In this document: positions 21,458-32,463 of the stretch, piece after piece
How positions within the stretch are numbered: the stretch's first letter is position 1
Layout: every line of letters starts with the position of its first letter
NCBI RefSeq assembly: GCF_030272615.1
Contig: NC_081414.1
Location: 819,156,396-819,220,395, forward strand
DNA: 64,000 bases
Direction: 5' to 3'
DNA from: Cryptomeria japonica
Taxonomy: Eukaryota > Streptophyta > Pinopsida > Cupressales > Cupressaceae
The notes under the pieces: model-generated
The model's input: the letters and a program-made list of their open reading frames with translations, nothing else
What the model was told of the DNA's origin: nothing
Databases searched by the model: none
Made by a program: the position numbers and the translations under genes

Positions 21458-22653
21458 TGTAGCATCATAAATTGTCACCAAGATAATTTACACCTCATGC
21501 TTGTGCCCCTACTTTAGCATGTCTCCCCCTCATCTCCTGTCTGGGTCTGTTCAGTGCCTTGACTCCAACTTTTATACCTCAAGCACCTACCAAATGACCC
21601 TCTAGAGCTAAGTCCCCATCCTTGGGCCTTGATGTTGTCCCCTTAATGAGGAGGACTAGGGTGCAACCAGCACCCTAGTCTCCCTCTTTGGGGCCCAATT
21701 TTCAAGGAGGGGGTGAGACCCATCTCTTTGGTGGGAAATGAAGTCAACGACTCTATATAATAGTTTGAGGTTGGCCTAATCAATAATTTGACCTATATCC
21801 TCATATATAAAGGAATTTGATCAACTTAATTTCATACCTAAGCATTCTAAGTCTTCACATTCAAGCAATCAATCATTCAAGCATTGAACTGTTCATCATC
21901 AAGCATATTCAGAGGCCTTGAAGGCTGCATATTCTTCATTCAATCATTGTGGAGTAAGTTACAACATTCATATGCAAGCATGTGTGTGTGATTAGGGTTT
22001 TTTCATGTTCATGTTATTTCATACAACATATGTGATTACATTCAAGAAGCAAAGCATCATTATCAGTCATTGCAGATCTAAGGTATATCCTTCCATTATT
22101 TATTTCATTATTTGCAACATTTCATTCAAGGCTAATTCCTAAACCTAGGTTTGACTTAGGCAAACCCCTTATTTACAACCTATTTCCCCTTCTTTTTTGT
22201 GTGTAGGAAGAATGTACGAAGCTACAATCTTCAAGATAAGCTTTATTTTCATAGATGAGTCATTCCCCCATTAGACTTCGAAAAGTTAGGAGGACTAGAA
22301 TGATCATCGCTCTAGTCCCAAAAAATTAAGAGCTCCTTTAGGGAACATGTTTGAATCCTCTTACAATCCTCAAATCCAGGATCATGGCTCAACCCAATGA
22401 CTGTATCTCACTATTTGCATATTTTTACATCAATTTCAACTCGTTTACCCTAATTTTAGCATCTTCAACAAATCAATTCAACTCGAGGGAAAAAAGGGGG
22501 TGCATTCAACACCCCTTGGAATCAGATTAGCATTTATAACTTTTAGGTTTAGATCTATCTAATTCCTATCTTTCCCTAATTTAATGGTCCCAAAGTAAAA
22601 ATTAGTGGTTTTCATACATGTAATGGTGAAAACCCTAATTTTTTACCATCACA
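21458..22653 (+). mobile_element. C 5' LTR
   Basis: This 1,196-bp LTR runs from TGTAGCATC to ACCATCACA. It is readily alignable with the 3' LTR outside insertion K. A TATA box (TATATAAAGG) is at 21,804. Confidence 0.92.
21804..21813 (+). promoter_or_regulatory. TATA box of C 5' LTR
   Basis: TATATAAAGG; its counterpart in the 3' LTR is at 44,015-44,026. Confidence 0.65.
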
Positions 22654-22672
22654 TTTTGGTGATCTCGACTCC
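22654..22672 (+). other. candidate primer-binding site of C
   Basis: TTTTGGTGATCTCGACTCC follows the 5' LTR. Element B has a related sequence, TTTTGGTAAACTTGACATG, in the same position (minus strand, 47,584 leftward). I cannot assign the tRNA. Confidence 0.45.
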
Positions 22673-23163
22673 TTACACATTATTAAATTTAAAAAAATTA
22701 GAGGTTAATTTCAAAAAAACCCTAATTTTTAATTCAAAAATTGAACTTGTGGGTTGTCTAATTTGGATTAATTGTTTCAGATCTGATTTAGAAACATTTC
22801 AAAATTCAAATTCAAACTCATATATCTCATTTTAATCAGATTGCATAAATTTAGAGATTTAATTCATAAATTTCCTAATTTATTTTGGTTAATTAGATTT
22901 GTGGGTTGTATAATTCATTACTTTAATTTTTAGATCTTATTTTTAAAATTAATAATGCCACTCAATAGATCTGATTTATTTTCTATTTCACATATGATTA
23001 CTTTACTTTTCACTTATATTTATCATAATCATGTGTTGGATAGTGGCTTCCTTCACTTTACATTACTTCTTTTCATTCATAGTGCTTTGGCATATTGCAC
23101 TCGTAGAATTTCCAAATTACTTCCTTTCAATCATTTAGATCACAAAGCTTTCATTTATAGTGC
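22673..23163 (+). other. C untranslated leader
   Basis: AT-rich leader with only short open frames (22,605-22,835 and 22,955-23,188), which carry no recognisable domain. Confidence 0.5.
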
Positions 23164-24097
23164 ATGTTGTTTTATTGTGATATTTTAGGAAAATTCATTG
23201 CATATGTAGATCAAATTAAAGATTTTGTAGATCTCAATCCTAGAGATGTTCATGGAAAACCTAATACTTGTACCTCTCCTAGGGTATCTAATGTGAATGA
23301 AGAACAAGCTAATACTCATATCAATGATATTTCTAATGGAGAGAAAGAATTGAAGAGAAACATGCCACCATCTTCTTCTCATGCGCATACCCTAGCACAA
23401 GATCAAAATATTGGTGTTTCTATCTCTCTAGATCCTCCTTATTCTTCTGGAGCCTATCTTAGTCATCAAAACATTTGTAGAGAAGATGATGTTATGGATT
23501 TTATTCATGATCTATCTCCCAACATAACATTAATAAAATATGAGACCTTACATGATAAGGATCTTCCTCCCCAATTTACCAAAGTGGATATGCATGATAG
23601 AAAGGAAAATCCTCCTCCACATAATATTCCTTCTTCATCCATGTGTCCCTTTGTTCCTTCTAAACACACTTACACTACAATTTTAAAAGAAATTTATTAT
23701 AATGTTCCTCCCCCTTTTCAATTAAAATATTCTTATAGGAGTGGCTTTATCATAATATCAAAACAAGGTTTTAAAGGACAATGACTTGGATAATTTGAAC
23801 AAGGAATTAGAGTCCCTAAAAACCCTTCTACAAAAACTAGAATAAAAGACCTAGGACATGATCATAAATATCCTATGGATGACCTCCTTAGGATTCAAGA
23901 CTTCAAAGATCATCTTGCAAGACAAGAAACCTATCATTTAGCTAAAAGTGCTTCTTCTTTGAAAGTTCCTTTTTGTTCATATCACCAAACTAATGATCAT
24001 ACTTCTAATGATTGTCCTAACTTTCAAAATGGAATGCAAGGACTCATTGATAGAGGAATAGTTAAAATCATAGATGACAATCCTTCTTCTAACAATC
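23164..24097 (+). pseudogene. C coding region, left part: linker, G-patch, CHHC knuckle
   Basis: An open stretch of 206 codons (23,164-23,784) is rich in Ser and Pro. It ends in the beginning of a G-patch (SGFIIISKQGFKGQ); the rest follows after a stop and a shift (FEQGIRVPKNP, then DLGHDHKYP). At about 23,970-24,018 is the knuckle FCSYHQTNDHTSNDC, C-x2-H-x4-H-x4-C, followed by GLIDRGIVKIIDD. This is the same order as in B's remnant, but in an unrelated insertion. The frame is cut by D after DNPSSNN at 24,097 and resumes at 41,337. Confidence 0.8.
24093..24097 (+). repeat. left target-site duplication of element D
   Basis: CAATC, repeated at 41,337-41,341. Using one copy keeps C's reading frame across the join (SSNN then PCPTS), which favours it over an alternative GTCCT pair. 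Confidence 0.85.
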
Positions 24098-24265
24098 TAT
24101 TGTCCTTGATTTCAGCACGGCCAAAATTGTGAGGCAACCCTACCAAACTGGTCCATTTAGTACCTTACGACCTCTGGGAGAGCTTGATCTACTTCGTCGA
24201 TTAGCTCATTTAGCTTTTTGCTTTTCATTTTTATTGTTTCTAAGTTTTTCAGGTTTGTAGTTTTA

Positions 24266-25356
24266 CCTGCAGGTCGGACTTTAAAGTCTGGCCTGTAGGG
24301 TTCTTTCTTTTGCAAAGTTAATTGCACATTGGACTTTAAAGTTTGATGTGCACATGCTTGTTTTTGAGCCTGTAGATCGGACTTTAAAGTCCGAACTGTA
24401 GGTAATCCTTCCCCTGCAGTTCAGACTTTAAAGTCTGACCTGCAGGTAATCCTTCCCCTACAGTTTAGACTTTAAAGTCCGACTTGCAAGTTGTCTTGTC
24501 AAAGAGTGCATGTCGGACTTTAAAGTTTGACTTGCAAGGGATTTCTTCCTACATGTTGAACTTTAAAGTCTGACATGCACTGCGTGTTTGGTAATTAATG
24601 TTGCATTAATGACTGATTTGGAGGGTTATTTATTAATTTTGGGTGTTTAATTTCTTCATTTCGATTTGCTTTTTCTCTTCCACGCGTGTCCTCCTCCATT
24701 CTCGCTTGTTGACCTTGCTGATTTGTTGCATCTCCATCGGATTTTTTTCTCTCGTTGCGGTAGCTTAAGGTAGGTTTTGGTGTTTTTGTTTTGGCTTTTG
24801 TTTCTTGTTCTTCATTTTTCCTCTGTTTTTCCTTCCACCTTTTTTGTTTCTTATTATGCTTGGTAGTGTTTTCAGAGGGTAATCGGACTTTAAAGTCCGA
24901 TTTCCCTTCTAGTATTTTCTTTTTTCCTTAGCCTGCATATCAGATTTTAAAATCTGATATGCAGGCTGATCAATGGTGCCCTCTTCGCATATCAAATTTT
25001 AAAATCCGATATGCAAGAGGGTAACCTTCACATATCGGACTTTAAAATCCAATATACGAAGAGGAGAATATTGGATTGACATGTCGGGTTTCAAAACCCA
25101 ACATGTCAATTACATGTTTTTCCCCGATCAGCACATTAGACTTTAAAGTTCGATGTGCTGGATTTTTTTCAAAAAATTTTGCACTTGCACATCGGACTTT
25201 AAAGTCTGATGTGCTAATTTTCTTCCCTAGTTTGCACATCAGACTTTAAAGTCTGATGTGCTAATGACTTACCCAAAATTGCACACTGGACTTTAAAGTC
25301 CAGTGTGCAGATTAAGATGTTTATCCTTGCACATCGGACTTTAAAGTCTGATGTGA
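24266..25356. repeat. array of about 17 palindromes, core GGACTTTAAAGTCC (U3 of D 5' LTR)
   Basis: Palindromes of 20-40 bp are centred near 24282, 24337, 24385, 24429, 24473, 24521, 24564, 24891, 24948, 25000, 25043, 25092, 25144, 25200, 25247, 25294 and 25342. All have a TTTAAA-like centre. Some are perfect: 24,930-24,967 (38 bp), 25,234-25,261 and 25,281-25,308 (28 bp each). Outer arms fall into groups (CTGCAGGTC/GACCTGCAG, GCACAT/ATGTGC, GCATAT/ATATGC). Core variants such as AGATTTTAAAATCT and GGGTTT..AAACCC keep both sides complementary. There is no regular spacing, no constant repeat plus unique spacer, and no coding frame. Confidence 0.93.
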
Positions 25357-25500
25357 ATTTTATTCCCAAAACAGCAGGTTAGACTTTTTTCCCCAATGTG
25401 TTGGTTTTGGCAGTTTTACTCTTAGGCTTGTTCTGAGTCCGATTGAGAAAAATTGATTTTGATGATGATGACAACTATCAAAAGAGCTAATCCTCAGTGT

Positions 25501-28500
25501 TGAATGCAATCATTGCGGATGTTAAAACTCCCTCAGGATAAATCCGAGACTTCCTCGAGTCAGTTGGAATCTTCTCTGGGTAAAACATCAACAAAAAAGA
25601 TGAAGTACAAGTATGATAAGTACTTTAATCTGTACCCAGAGAGTTCAGTGGACTCAAAAATCAAGGAGATTAGAGATACTGAAATTGGACATGTCAGTAT
25701 GTAGGATTTTATTGATCGAGTTGAGAAAGATTTTGCTCGCCTAACCAATCTAATCAAATCTGAGTTGCATAAATATACATCCTTCCCAATTGCACCTCAT
25801 GATCCGGAATTTGTACTTAAAGTAGCGGATCACTTTGATCCGAATACAAGACAGGTGAAGGATGCTGATCAAAATGTCATCATGACTCTGGATAGTGTGT
25901 TCTTCAATAATGTCTTCAAAGGCTCTCCAGTTGAAGAAGTAGCTGACATTTCTCAAGAAAGTGCTCAAGAGTACTATGAGAAAAATGAGGTTAAATGCAA
26001 GAAAGTGATCAATATTGTGTACCTCTCTGCTGCCAGACATTCCACTACCACATGATGGCCCAAGTTCTTTCACATGAGTGACTTCAATGAGGAGTACAAC
26101 GACATGGTTACCATGTTATCAAGAGTGAAGGGGTTAAAAGACTCTCATTACTTTCAAAGTTGGATGTGTTACTACATGAATATAATTAGGAAAGGGGCTG
26201 CAAGAATTGACTGGGGTGAATAGATCAGTGATGAGCTCTGTGCTCAATTGAAGGAAGTCAAAGTGACACTAAAATTTTATATGACCTCATACCTAGCTTA
26301 TGCAGTTGCTTCTATGAGGCAATATCCAGGTTTGTCTACCAAGGGTGATAGGAGATTGGTGCCTGTCTGGGAATACTATGATCAACTTACAATCAAGAGT
26401 CAAGGTAGTCACTTCAAAAGAGTTAATGATGCCTTCTTTATTGTATGGAAGTGCATGTTTGATAAGATCCTACAAAAGAAGAGATTATCAGAGGCTGCGT
26501 ATAATAAGGTATCTCTTCGGATGTGTCTTCTTTCAATTCCCAACATTCACTTACATCCAGATTGGATGTTTCTCAAGTGAGCCGTTCATTCTACCAAGGT
26601 ATCCTTCTGATAAGATCATTCTCATGGAGTTGTGTTGACAACTAATATATGTGCATGAAAAGAAATTACAAGAACATAAGACTGGGTTGAAGTTCCCAGA
26701 ATCGATTGGCAAGTACTCAGTCTTGACAAACCCCAAAGGCCAAAACATGGAGGAAGAAATACAATGGAATACTATGAGAAGATTCAAGGCACAAAACAAT
26801 TTTAACTTTCATGACATAAAGATTAAACTCAAGAGGAGTTATACCCATGTCTACAGGTTTGAAGATGTATGGGCGGACTTTCAAAATGAGGAAGATATAA
26901 GAAGGATGGATTTTAGTCAACTTACCCTAGAACAGATTGAAAACTTGGATTTAGCAAAAATCCCAATGACCATGGAAGACACAGATGACATAATAGACCC
27001 TGTTTATTATGAGAAGAAGATTGTCGATTCTCCGCTCCCACTAGTGAAATGGTCAAAGAAAGAAAGTAAATCTATCACCCAAAGGATCTCTCCCATCATG
27101 TCAAACACCAATGCTTGGTTGTTAAAAAACAATCTTAGGATGAAATAGCTGCCTGCTAGTTCTAGGGATGACGATAATAGTGATGGCCCATTTGGCTAGA
27201 TGGCTATAGTTGAGACAAGAACAAAGAGCAGGGAAGATCCATAAGCACTATCTTCATCTCCCGTAGTACAAATCTAGGAGGAAAGGGCCCAAAATTAAAT
27301 TTACAATTAAAGGGTCCAAGAAGGGTGAGTCATCATCAGCAGTGTAGGGGATAGTCACAAATGAGCCAGAATAGCCACCTACCATTGAAATTGAAAAAGA
27401 GAAGGGGACTGAAGAAGGTGAAATTCCTTAACAAGAGGAAGCATAGGTTGAAGAAACATCACATCTAGGTGAAGTTGATGCCCAGATCACTTCACAGGTA
27501 CCAACTCATTTTGAGGTGATCATCCACTCTATTGATTCTAACTCTAATCAGGAGGATGAGGATTTTCAAGATGGGGATTTAGGTATGGGCATGGCGCAGT
27601 TAGAGTTTGCTCAACAATTTTTCACATTAACCAATTTCTCCAATTTGGATGATTTTCCTTCATCCACCATTGAATCTACTATGTTAGATTTTAATGAAGC
27701 CTTGGAAGGGGCATTTGAAGAATAATCTACAGTGAACTTACCTGTTACTACAATCACAGTAGAAATTCCACCATTGGTAAGTACTAAGGTTGTATCCATA
27801 GTGCCTTTAATTCTCCCATTTGTGACTAAAGAGATGTCAGCAGTAGCAACTGTTGCAACATCAACAGGTGTCCCACAAGATACTTCAACATTGATGCCAA
27901 TGACAACACTCATAACTATTGCAAGCTCCAGTCAGCTTGCTCCCAAAATCTTAATTGAAACTTGGCAAGGAGCTACTACTCCATCGGCCAATCCAGAATT
28001 ACCACCTTGGATGGAGGTAGTTTCCCCTAAGAGGAAAAAATAGGTAATTTCTCCAGATGAGTTTTATTTTGAGCAGTTGGTTCCTCCGAAGCCTAAGGGA
28101 ACAAAGAAGCCAAAGACTATATCTTGGGTGTTAGTAGACCCGACTTCTAAAAGAAAGTATGTTGAGGTCATGGTTCCATCATCAGATAAAGACAAAGACA
28201 ACATATGACCTGAGGGTTACACCATGCAAACCATAGAGCTCGGTGTGGAAACACATGAGAGTGTTAAGTTGGATTCTCAGATGGCTTTCAACTCTTTGTT
28301 AAGAAGATTTGATCAAAAGAAGGATGAGAAGAATGAATTGAAGTAGAAATGTGAACAATTAACCAATGTTATTCTGAAGGTTACACAATCTTCTCAATAA
28401 ATTGAGCCCATAGGATCCTCAATGGACACTGAAGCTCTAAAGAAAACTGAACATGTAGGAGCTAAGGGACGAGTGATGGATAGTGGATTTCACGGCTAAG

Positions 28501-29153
28501 GTTAGAAGGATCTCATCTTCTAAGTTCAACAGTTGGACTATTGGCAGATTTTAAAGTAATCCAAAGTCAAATGCAAGGACTCAAAACTTCATTATCACAA
28601 GAGATTGAGGAAGTTGAGAAAAGTACAACCCTTTGGAGAAAGATGGAGGACTTCAGGATAGATTTCCTTGTTGAAAATAATGTAATTCCTATGAGGGAAA
28701 AATATATCCATATTTTGTCATTATTGTCTCATAAGAAAGAGAAAATAAGGTTAATGATTGTGGAGCTAGACCGAGAGAAGAAAGAAGGCGATGATGAGAT
28801 TGATCTCATTTTTGCCAAAGTTGTTGATCTTCCTTGTTATTTATATGATGGCAATTAGAATCTCGTTACTGGTGAAGCTATCACATAGTAATTCCTTTCT
28901 CTAATGGATCACTACATGGGACAAGATTTCTCACTTGACACATTTGATAAGTTACTAGAGATTCAGGTCAGTTTTGAAGTCCTTGCATCTATGTTGAAGG
29001 ATGTGAAAAAGAAACAGGTAAAGATTGAAGATGCGATTTCCCGTGTTTGTGTGATCACAAGTTCTACCCCAATGCCAGACGAAGCAGTGATGAAAGCCAT
29101 CTTGACTAAGTTTGAAGAGTTTCATAAATCGAATGAGGAGAAAGATGAATAGA
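25501..29153 (+). pseudogene. long decayed frame inside D 5' LTR (U3-encoded protein of unknown function)
   Basis: About 1,200 codons in one main direction are broken by stops and small shifts. Recognisable stretches include YDKYFNLYPESSVDSKIKEI, AHDPEF-like, QLKEVKVTLKFYMTSYL, ILPRYPSDKIILMELC and DLAKIPMTMEDTDDIIDPVY, then acidic and Thr/Pro-rich linkers. The C-terminal part (about 28,541-29,153) looks coiled-coil (QSQMQGLKTSLSQEIEEVEK). I do not recognise the family. It is not gag, pol or a capsid protein that I know. It lies upstream of the LTR TATA box, so the 5' copy is not on the element's own transcript; the 3' copy is. The same protein family seems to occur in solo LTR E. Confidence 0.75.
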
Positions 29154-29308
29154 GCATTCCATTTTAGCTTTTCATTTTTATGCAATTGCATCATTAGATG
29201 TTGTTAGTTTTCTTGCAACTACACATTTTCCTTATGCTATAGTTGTAGTAAAGTGAGACTGTGCAGTTGAATTAGTCAATTGTGCCCACATTTTTCTCTA
29301 TTCTTTTC

Positions 29309-29318
29309 CTATTTAAGG
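29309..29318 (+). promoter_or_regulatory. TATA box of D 5' LTR
   Basis: CTATTTAAGG followed by AGGACCTC; identical at 40,578-40,587 in the other LTR. It defines the region to its left as U3. Confidence 0.6.
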
Positions 29319-29976
29319 AGGACCTCATTTGTAAATATTTATCTTTTTCATGCTAAACAAAACTCTGCAGAATGTTTACCTCAACTAAGACTTTGGGCTT
29401 TTGTTGTGAAGATTTTATCAAGCAAATAAACAAAACAATTTTGTTTGATCTCAAACTTTGTGTTGTGTCAAGAAAATTCTTTATATGATTTAATGTTCTT
29501 ATGTCCATTACTTATATATGTTCTTTACTTATTTGATATTGAAGATATTATTATGTGGGTAAAAGAGCTCCTGAATTGTGCAAGTAGATTGCTTGCTCCT
29601 AGCATATTGGGGAAATCTTTTGATAAATTAAGTAATTAGTGGTAGTTTTTGTATTACTGCAATTACTTTTAGTTTAAAGGATTAGGAATTCATACTTGAA
29701 GACTTTGATCTATGAGTTAAATTTATAACTTTGTGTAATAATCAGTTTGAGTTAGTATTACATTCAAGAGAGACTTTGTGCTACTTGATTGTAAGTTTTA
29801 GTGTAGGTTGTCAGATTCATTGTTCTTTTCTTTAAGTATCTAAAACAATAGAGAAATTGTAACAAGGTAGAGGGAAAATACACAGACTCTAAAAAAAGAG
29901 AGTTATATGCCCAGTACCAACCCACAGATTTTGATTTCTTATTAATTAGAGAAGAAATTTCAAAGGGAACCTCCCC
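29319..29976 (+). other. R-U5 part of D 5' LTR
   Basis: Untranslated sequence after the TATA box, closely matched at 40,588-41,245. No coding domain; the 64-codon frame at 29,445-29,639 is probably chance. Confidence 0.55.
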
Positions 29977-30083
29977 AACAGAGTTGCCAAAACACTATTG
30001 GGTGAATATTTTGTCACCAGCGTATCAATGGGAAAATATATAATTCACACACAGCTATGTTGAGAAATTAATCTCTCCTCCCT
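29977..30083 (-). repeat. inverted copy of the D LTR terminus
   Basis: Bases 29,996-30,083 are the reverse complement of 41,249-41,336, the last ~90 bases of the right LTR. Next to it (29,977-29,995, minus strand) is GTGTTTTGGCAACTCTGTT, which resembles the leader that follows the LTR in plant Ty3 elements. The LTR end and leader seem flipped in place. Confidence 0.8.
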
Positions 30084-30420
30084 TGACTCATTTGCTAACT
30101 TTTGTATCATGGGATGAACAAAATTCATTGAAGAAATTGGTAAATCAGAAATTTGATTATTTCTAACCTTGTTAGGATCTCTCCTTATCTTACCAATGAG
30201 GATAAGATCATCTTCGACCGATATAGCCAAGTGTTGTGCAGTGTCCAAATCTGTAGGATTATTCTTTCACAAAATAAATATCACCTCTGACAATTGAGCA
30301 TTGATGAAGAAGCATTTCAATTTTCCAACGGTTGGTCGTGAAGCAACTAGAATGCGATTGTGCAATCTGTTGAACTTTGCTACAAATTCATGCATATCTT
30401 CCTGAGTTGTTGGCACTTAA
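30045..30420 (-). pseudogene. D gag N-terminal fragment, inverted
   Basis: On the minus strand this reads TQEDMHEFVAKFNRLHNRIL, CFFINAQLSEVIFIL, one stop, then NNPTDLDTAQHLAISVEDD and LILIGKIRRDPNK. This is the retrotransposon Gag core that forms the particle shell. It points opposite to the rest of D, whose gag C-terminal part starts right after 30,420 on the plus strand. A local inversion within D is the simplest reading. The last codons before 30,045 overlap the inverted LTR terminus and are probably not Gag. Confidence 0.8.
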
Positions 30421-31011
30421 GAAGAAAATTTCCTCACAAGGAAATACTTCTTATCATGATGTTCCAAGAAGGATTTATCCAAACAATGCTTCCAATTACA
30501 CCAAGCATAACCAGAATAAATTGCTCCTGCTCCAGAGAGGCTTGCGTTGGAAGCACCACCCCAAAATTCAGCTACAGGATATTATGAAGCTGAACATAAT
30601 GATCTTCCCCCTTTTAGTGAAGATGAAGCCAATTTTCATCAAGAAGATTATGCAAAATTGGTTGGCAACTCTAATATCAGGTTTATGCAATATCAAGAAG
30701 ATGATACACTAGACACACATGATGGGGATGTCTTTGTAGTATTCACCCGTTTGCAAGCACAAGCAACTCAACCACTTGTCATTATGAAGAGTGATGATCC
30801 TATTCAAATCAAGGACTCTCAACATTTGCCAATTTCTATTGTGAAGCATGGGACTCCCATACCAAATCCTGCAAAAGACAATGCTATCTCAATGGACGCC
30901 GTGAAGGATAAAAGTGTAAGTGATTCTTCGACTGCTGTCAATTTTTCTGGACCTATCAATTCTTCTACACATGCATCAAAGACTAGTGTACCTAATATTT
31001 TAAGTTCTTAA
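30421..31011 (+). pseudogene. D gag C-terminal region
   Basis: The frame ATGYYEAEHNDLPPF-like at 30,547 onward (EAPPQNSATGYYEAEHND, then FHQEDYAKLVGN and DGDVFVVFTRLQAQ) is the low-complexity stretch between Gag and protease in this lineage. It is open for 154 codons to a stop at 31,009. No zinc knuckle is visible. The N-terminal part of Gag is the inverted fragment to the left. Confidence 0.65.
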
Positions 31012-31095
31012 AATGAGAACCCAAATCAATCTTTGATGATGAATTCATTTTAGTCATTTGATATTTTAGACCATGCTAAGAAAACCAAAATACAA

Positions 31096-32290
31096 ATGTC
31101 TGAGGTTGAATTTTTGAGATCTAATCCAGATCAGTTTGACTATTTGGTCAAGTTTGTTAAACAAAAAGATACTACCCCTAGTAATCTTCCTAAGTCTAAC
31201 TTACTTCAAAATAACTTAGTAACTTCCCCTTCTCCTATAGAGAAGACAGAACCATTCTATATCTCTTTATTGATAAATGGTTATAGGCTTAGTAACTGTG
31301 TAATTGACTCTGGGGTATATGATAATGTTATATTGTCAAAAGTTACCAATGCCCTTGGCTTGACTTTGACCAAAACATTTGGAAGATGTTTCTCTATGGA
31401 TAACAAGAAAGTCCCCTTGATAGGTCAGATCAAGGACGTGCAGTTTGCTTTTGCTTCATTCCCAGAAAAGAAGATTAAGATGACAGTACTGGTAGCCGAT
31501 GTGTCAGCTTCCTATGGTCTATTGTTGGGAAGAAATTTTTGTAGAGATGTTGGGGGTGAGTTAAATATGGATATGACTGAGGCTCATATTCATGTTAAAG
31601 GAGTTATCCAAAAGTTGCTTCTAGAAAAAGAATCAAAATACACCATTGTCACGTCTAACGATCAGCGGGCACAAATTCTTTTCAAATCGTCAGGTATGAG
31701 TAATTATTTCATGCATGTTGATGATGGTTTAGAGGTGGATCCTGAGAGTGAAGATGTCATTCCACTCAATGATGTTCCAGTTGATTGTGAAAGTAGTGTT
31801 ACGGAGTCAAAAAGATCTTCAACTTCACAACAAGAAATTCTTGATTTTGATATTGTTAGCATTGGTAGTCAAGATGATGTTTGGAGGCTAGAATTTGATG
31901 GCAGTTATTCTTCTACTGGATCAGGAGCTGGTGTTGTGTTAGTTTCTCCTCATGGAAATTTTTTCCCTTTCTCCTTCAAATTGCAGTTTGGTAATACAAA
32001 TAAAACTACCGAGTATGAATCTCTCCTTTTGGGGATGAATGTTGCCCAAAGGAAGGGGAACAAAAATTTACATTCTCAAGGAGATGTTGAGTAGATAGTT
32101 TGTCAGGTCAGGAACATATATTAGACAAGGATAAAAATGCTATGACACTATCACAACCTTGTATGGGATATAATAGAGGCATTTGATGCTTTTGATATAT
32201 CTATGGTTTCCTATGAATTCAATGATAGGGAATACTTATTAGCAGTATCAGCAACCTCTTTGGTTCCTCACAGAGATTTTTTGGGATCAA
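31096..32290 (+). pseudogene. D protease plus extra (archaeal-type) RNase H
   Basis: An open frame of 332 codons holds the aspartic protease: NCVIDSGVYDNVILS with the active Asp near residue 70, and LLLGRNF near 145. From about residue 263 an RNase H follows (RLEFDGSYSSTGSGAGVVL, then TTEYESLLLGM and QGDVE), giving the first Asp, Glu and second Asp. After a TAG at 32,092 the same frame continues as VCQVRN...EYLLAVSA, its C-terminal end. This is separate from the usual RNase H after RT (33,590). Such a second RNase H is known in Tat elements; here it lies before the RT. Confidence 0.82.
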
Positions 32291-32463
32291 CAAACATTAT
32301 TTAATTGGTTTTTCCAACCAAGTGTTCCTGACAACTCTAATCATTGGCAAGTGTTTAACATCGATCATCATGTAATTAATTTTTTGGTGACAATTTTGAT
32401 GATCTGTACTTTGAAGTTAGTCACTGCCCTTCAAAGGATGCAATTGAAAGTATTGATGCAGAA

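Larger units (their letters stand above)
24098..29976 (+). mobile_element. D 5' LTR
   Basis: It is about 5.9 kb, far longer than most plant LTRs. Order: about 170 bases of leader, palindrome array (24,266-25,356), decayed long frame (25,501-29,153), TATA box (29,309), then about 660 bases of R-U5. It ends at ...GGGAACCTCCCC, where similarity to the right LTR stops because the next segment is inverted. Confidence 0.85.

Noticed and set aside
24102-24106. GTCCT as D's target-site duplication (with 41,345-41,349)
   Set aside because: It would make D end in CAATCCTT without terminal CA and breaks C's frame; the CAATC pair gives a CA end and keeps the frame.
24266-25356. CRISPR-like array
   Set aside because: Units are palindromes of varying length with irregular spacing and no unique spacers of constant size, in a plant LTR; there are no cas genes.
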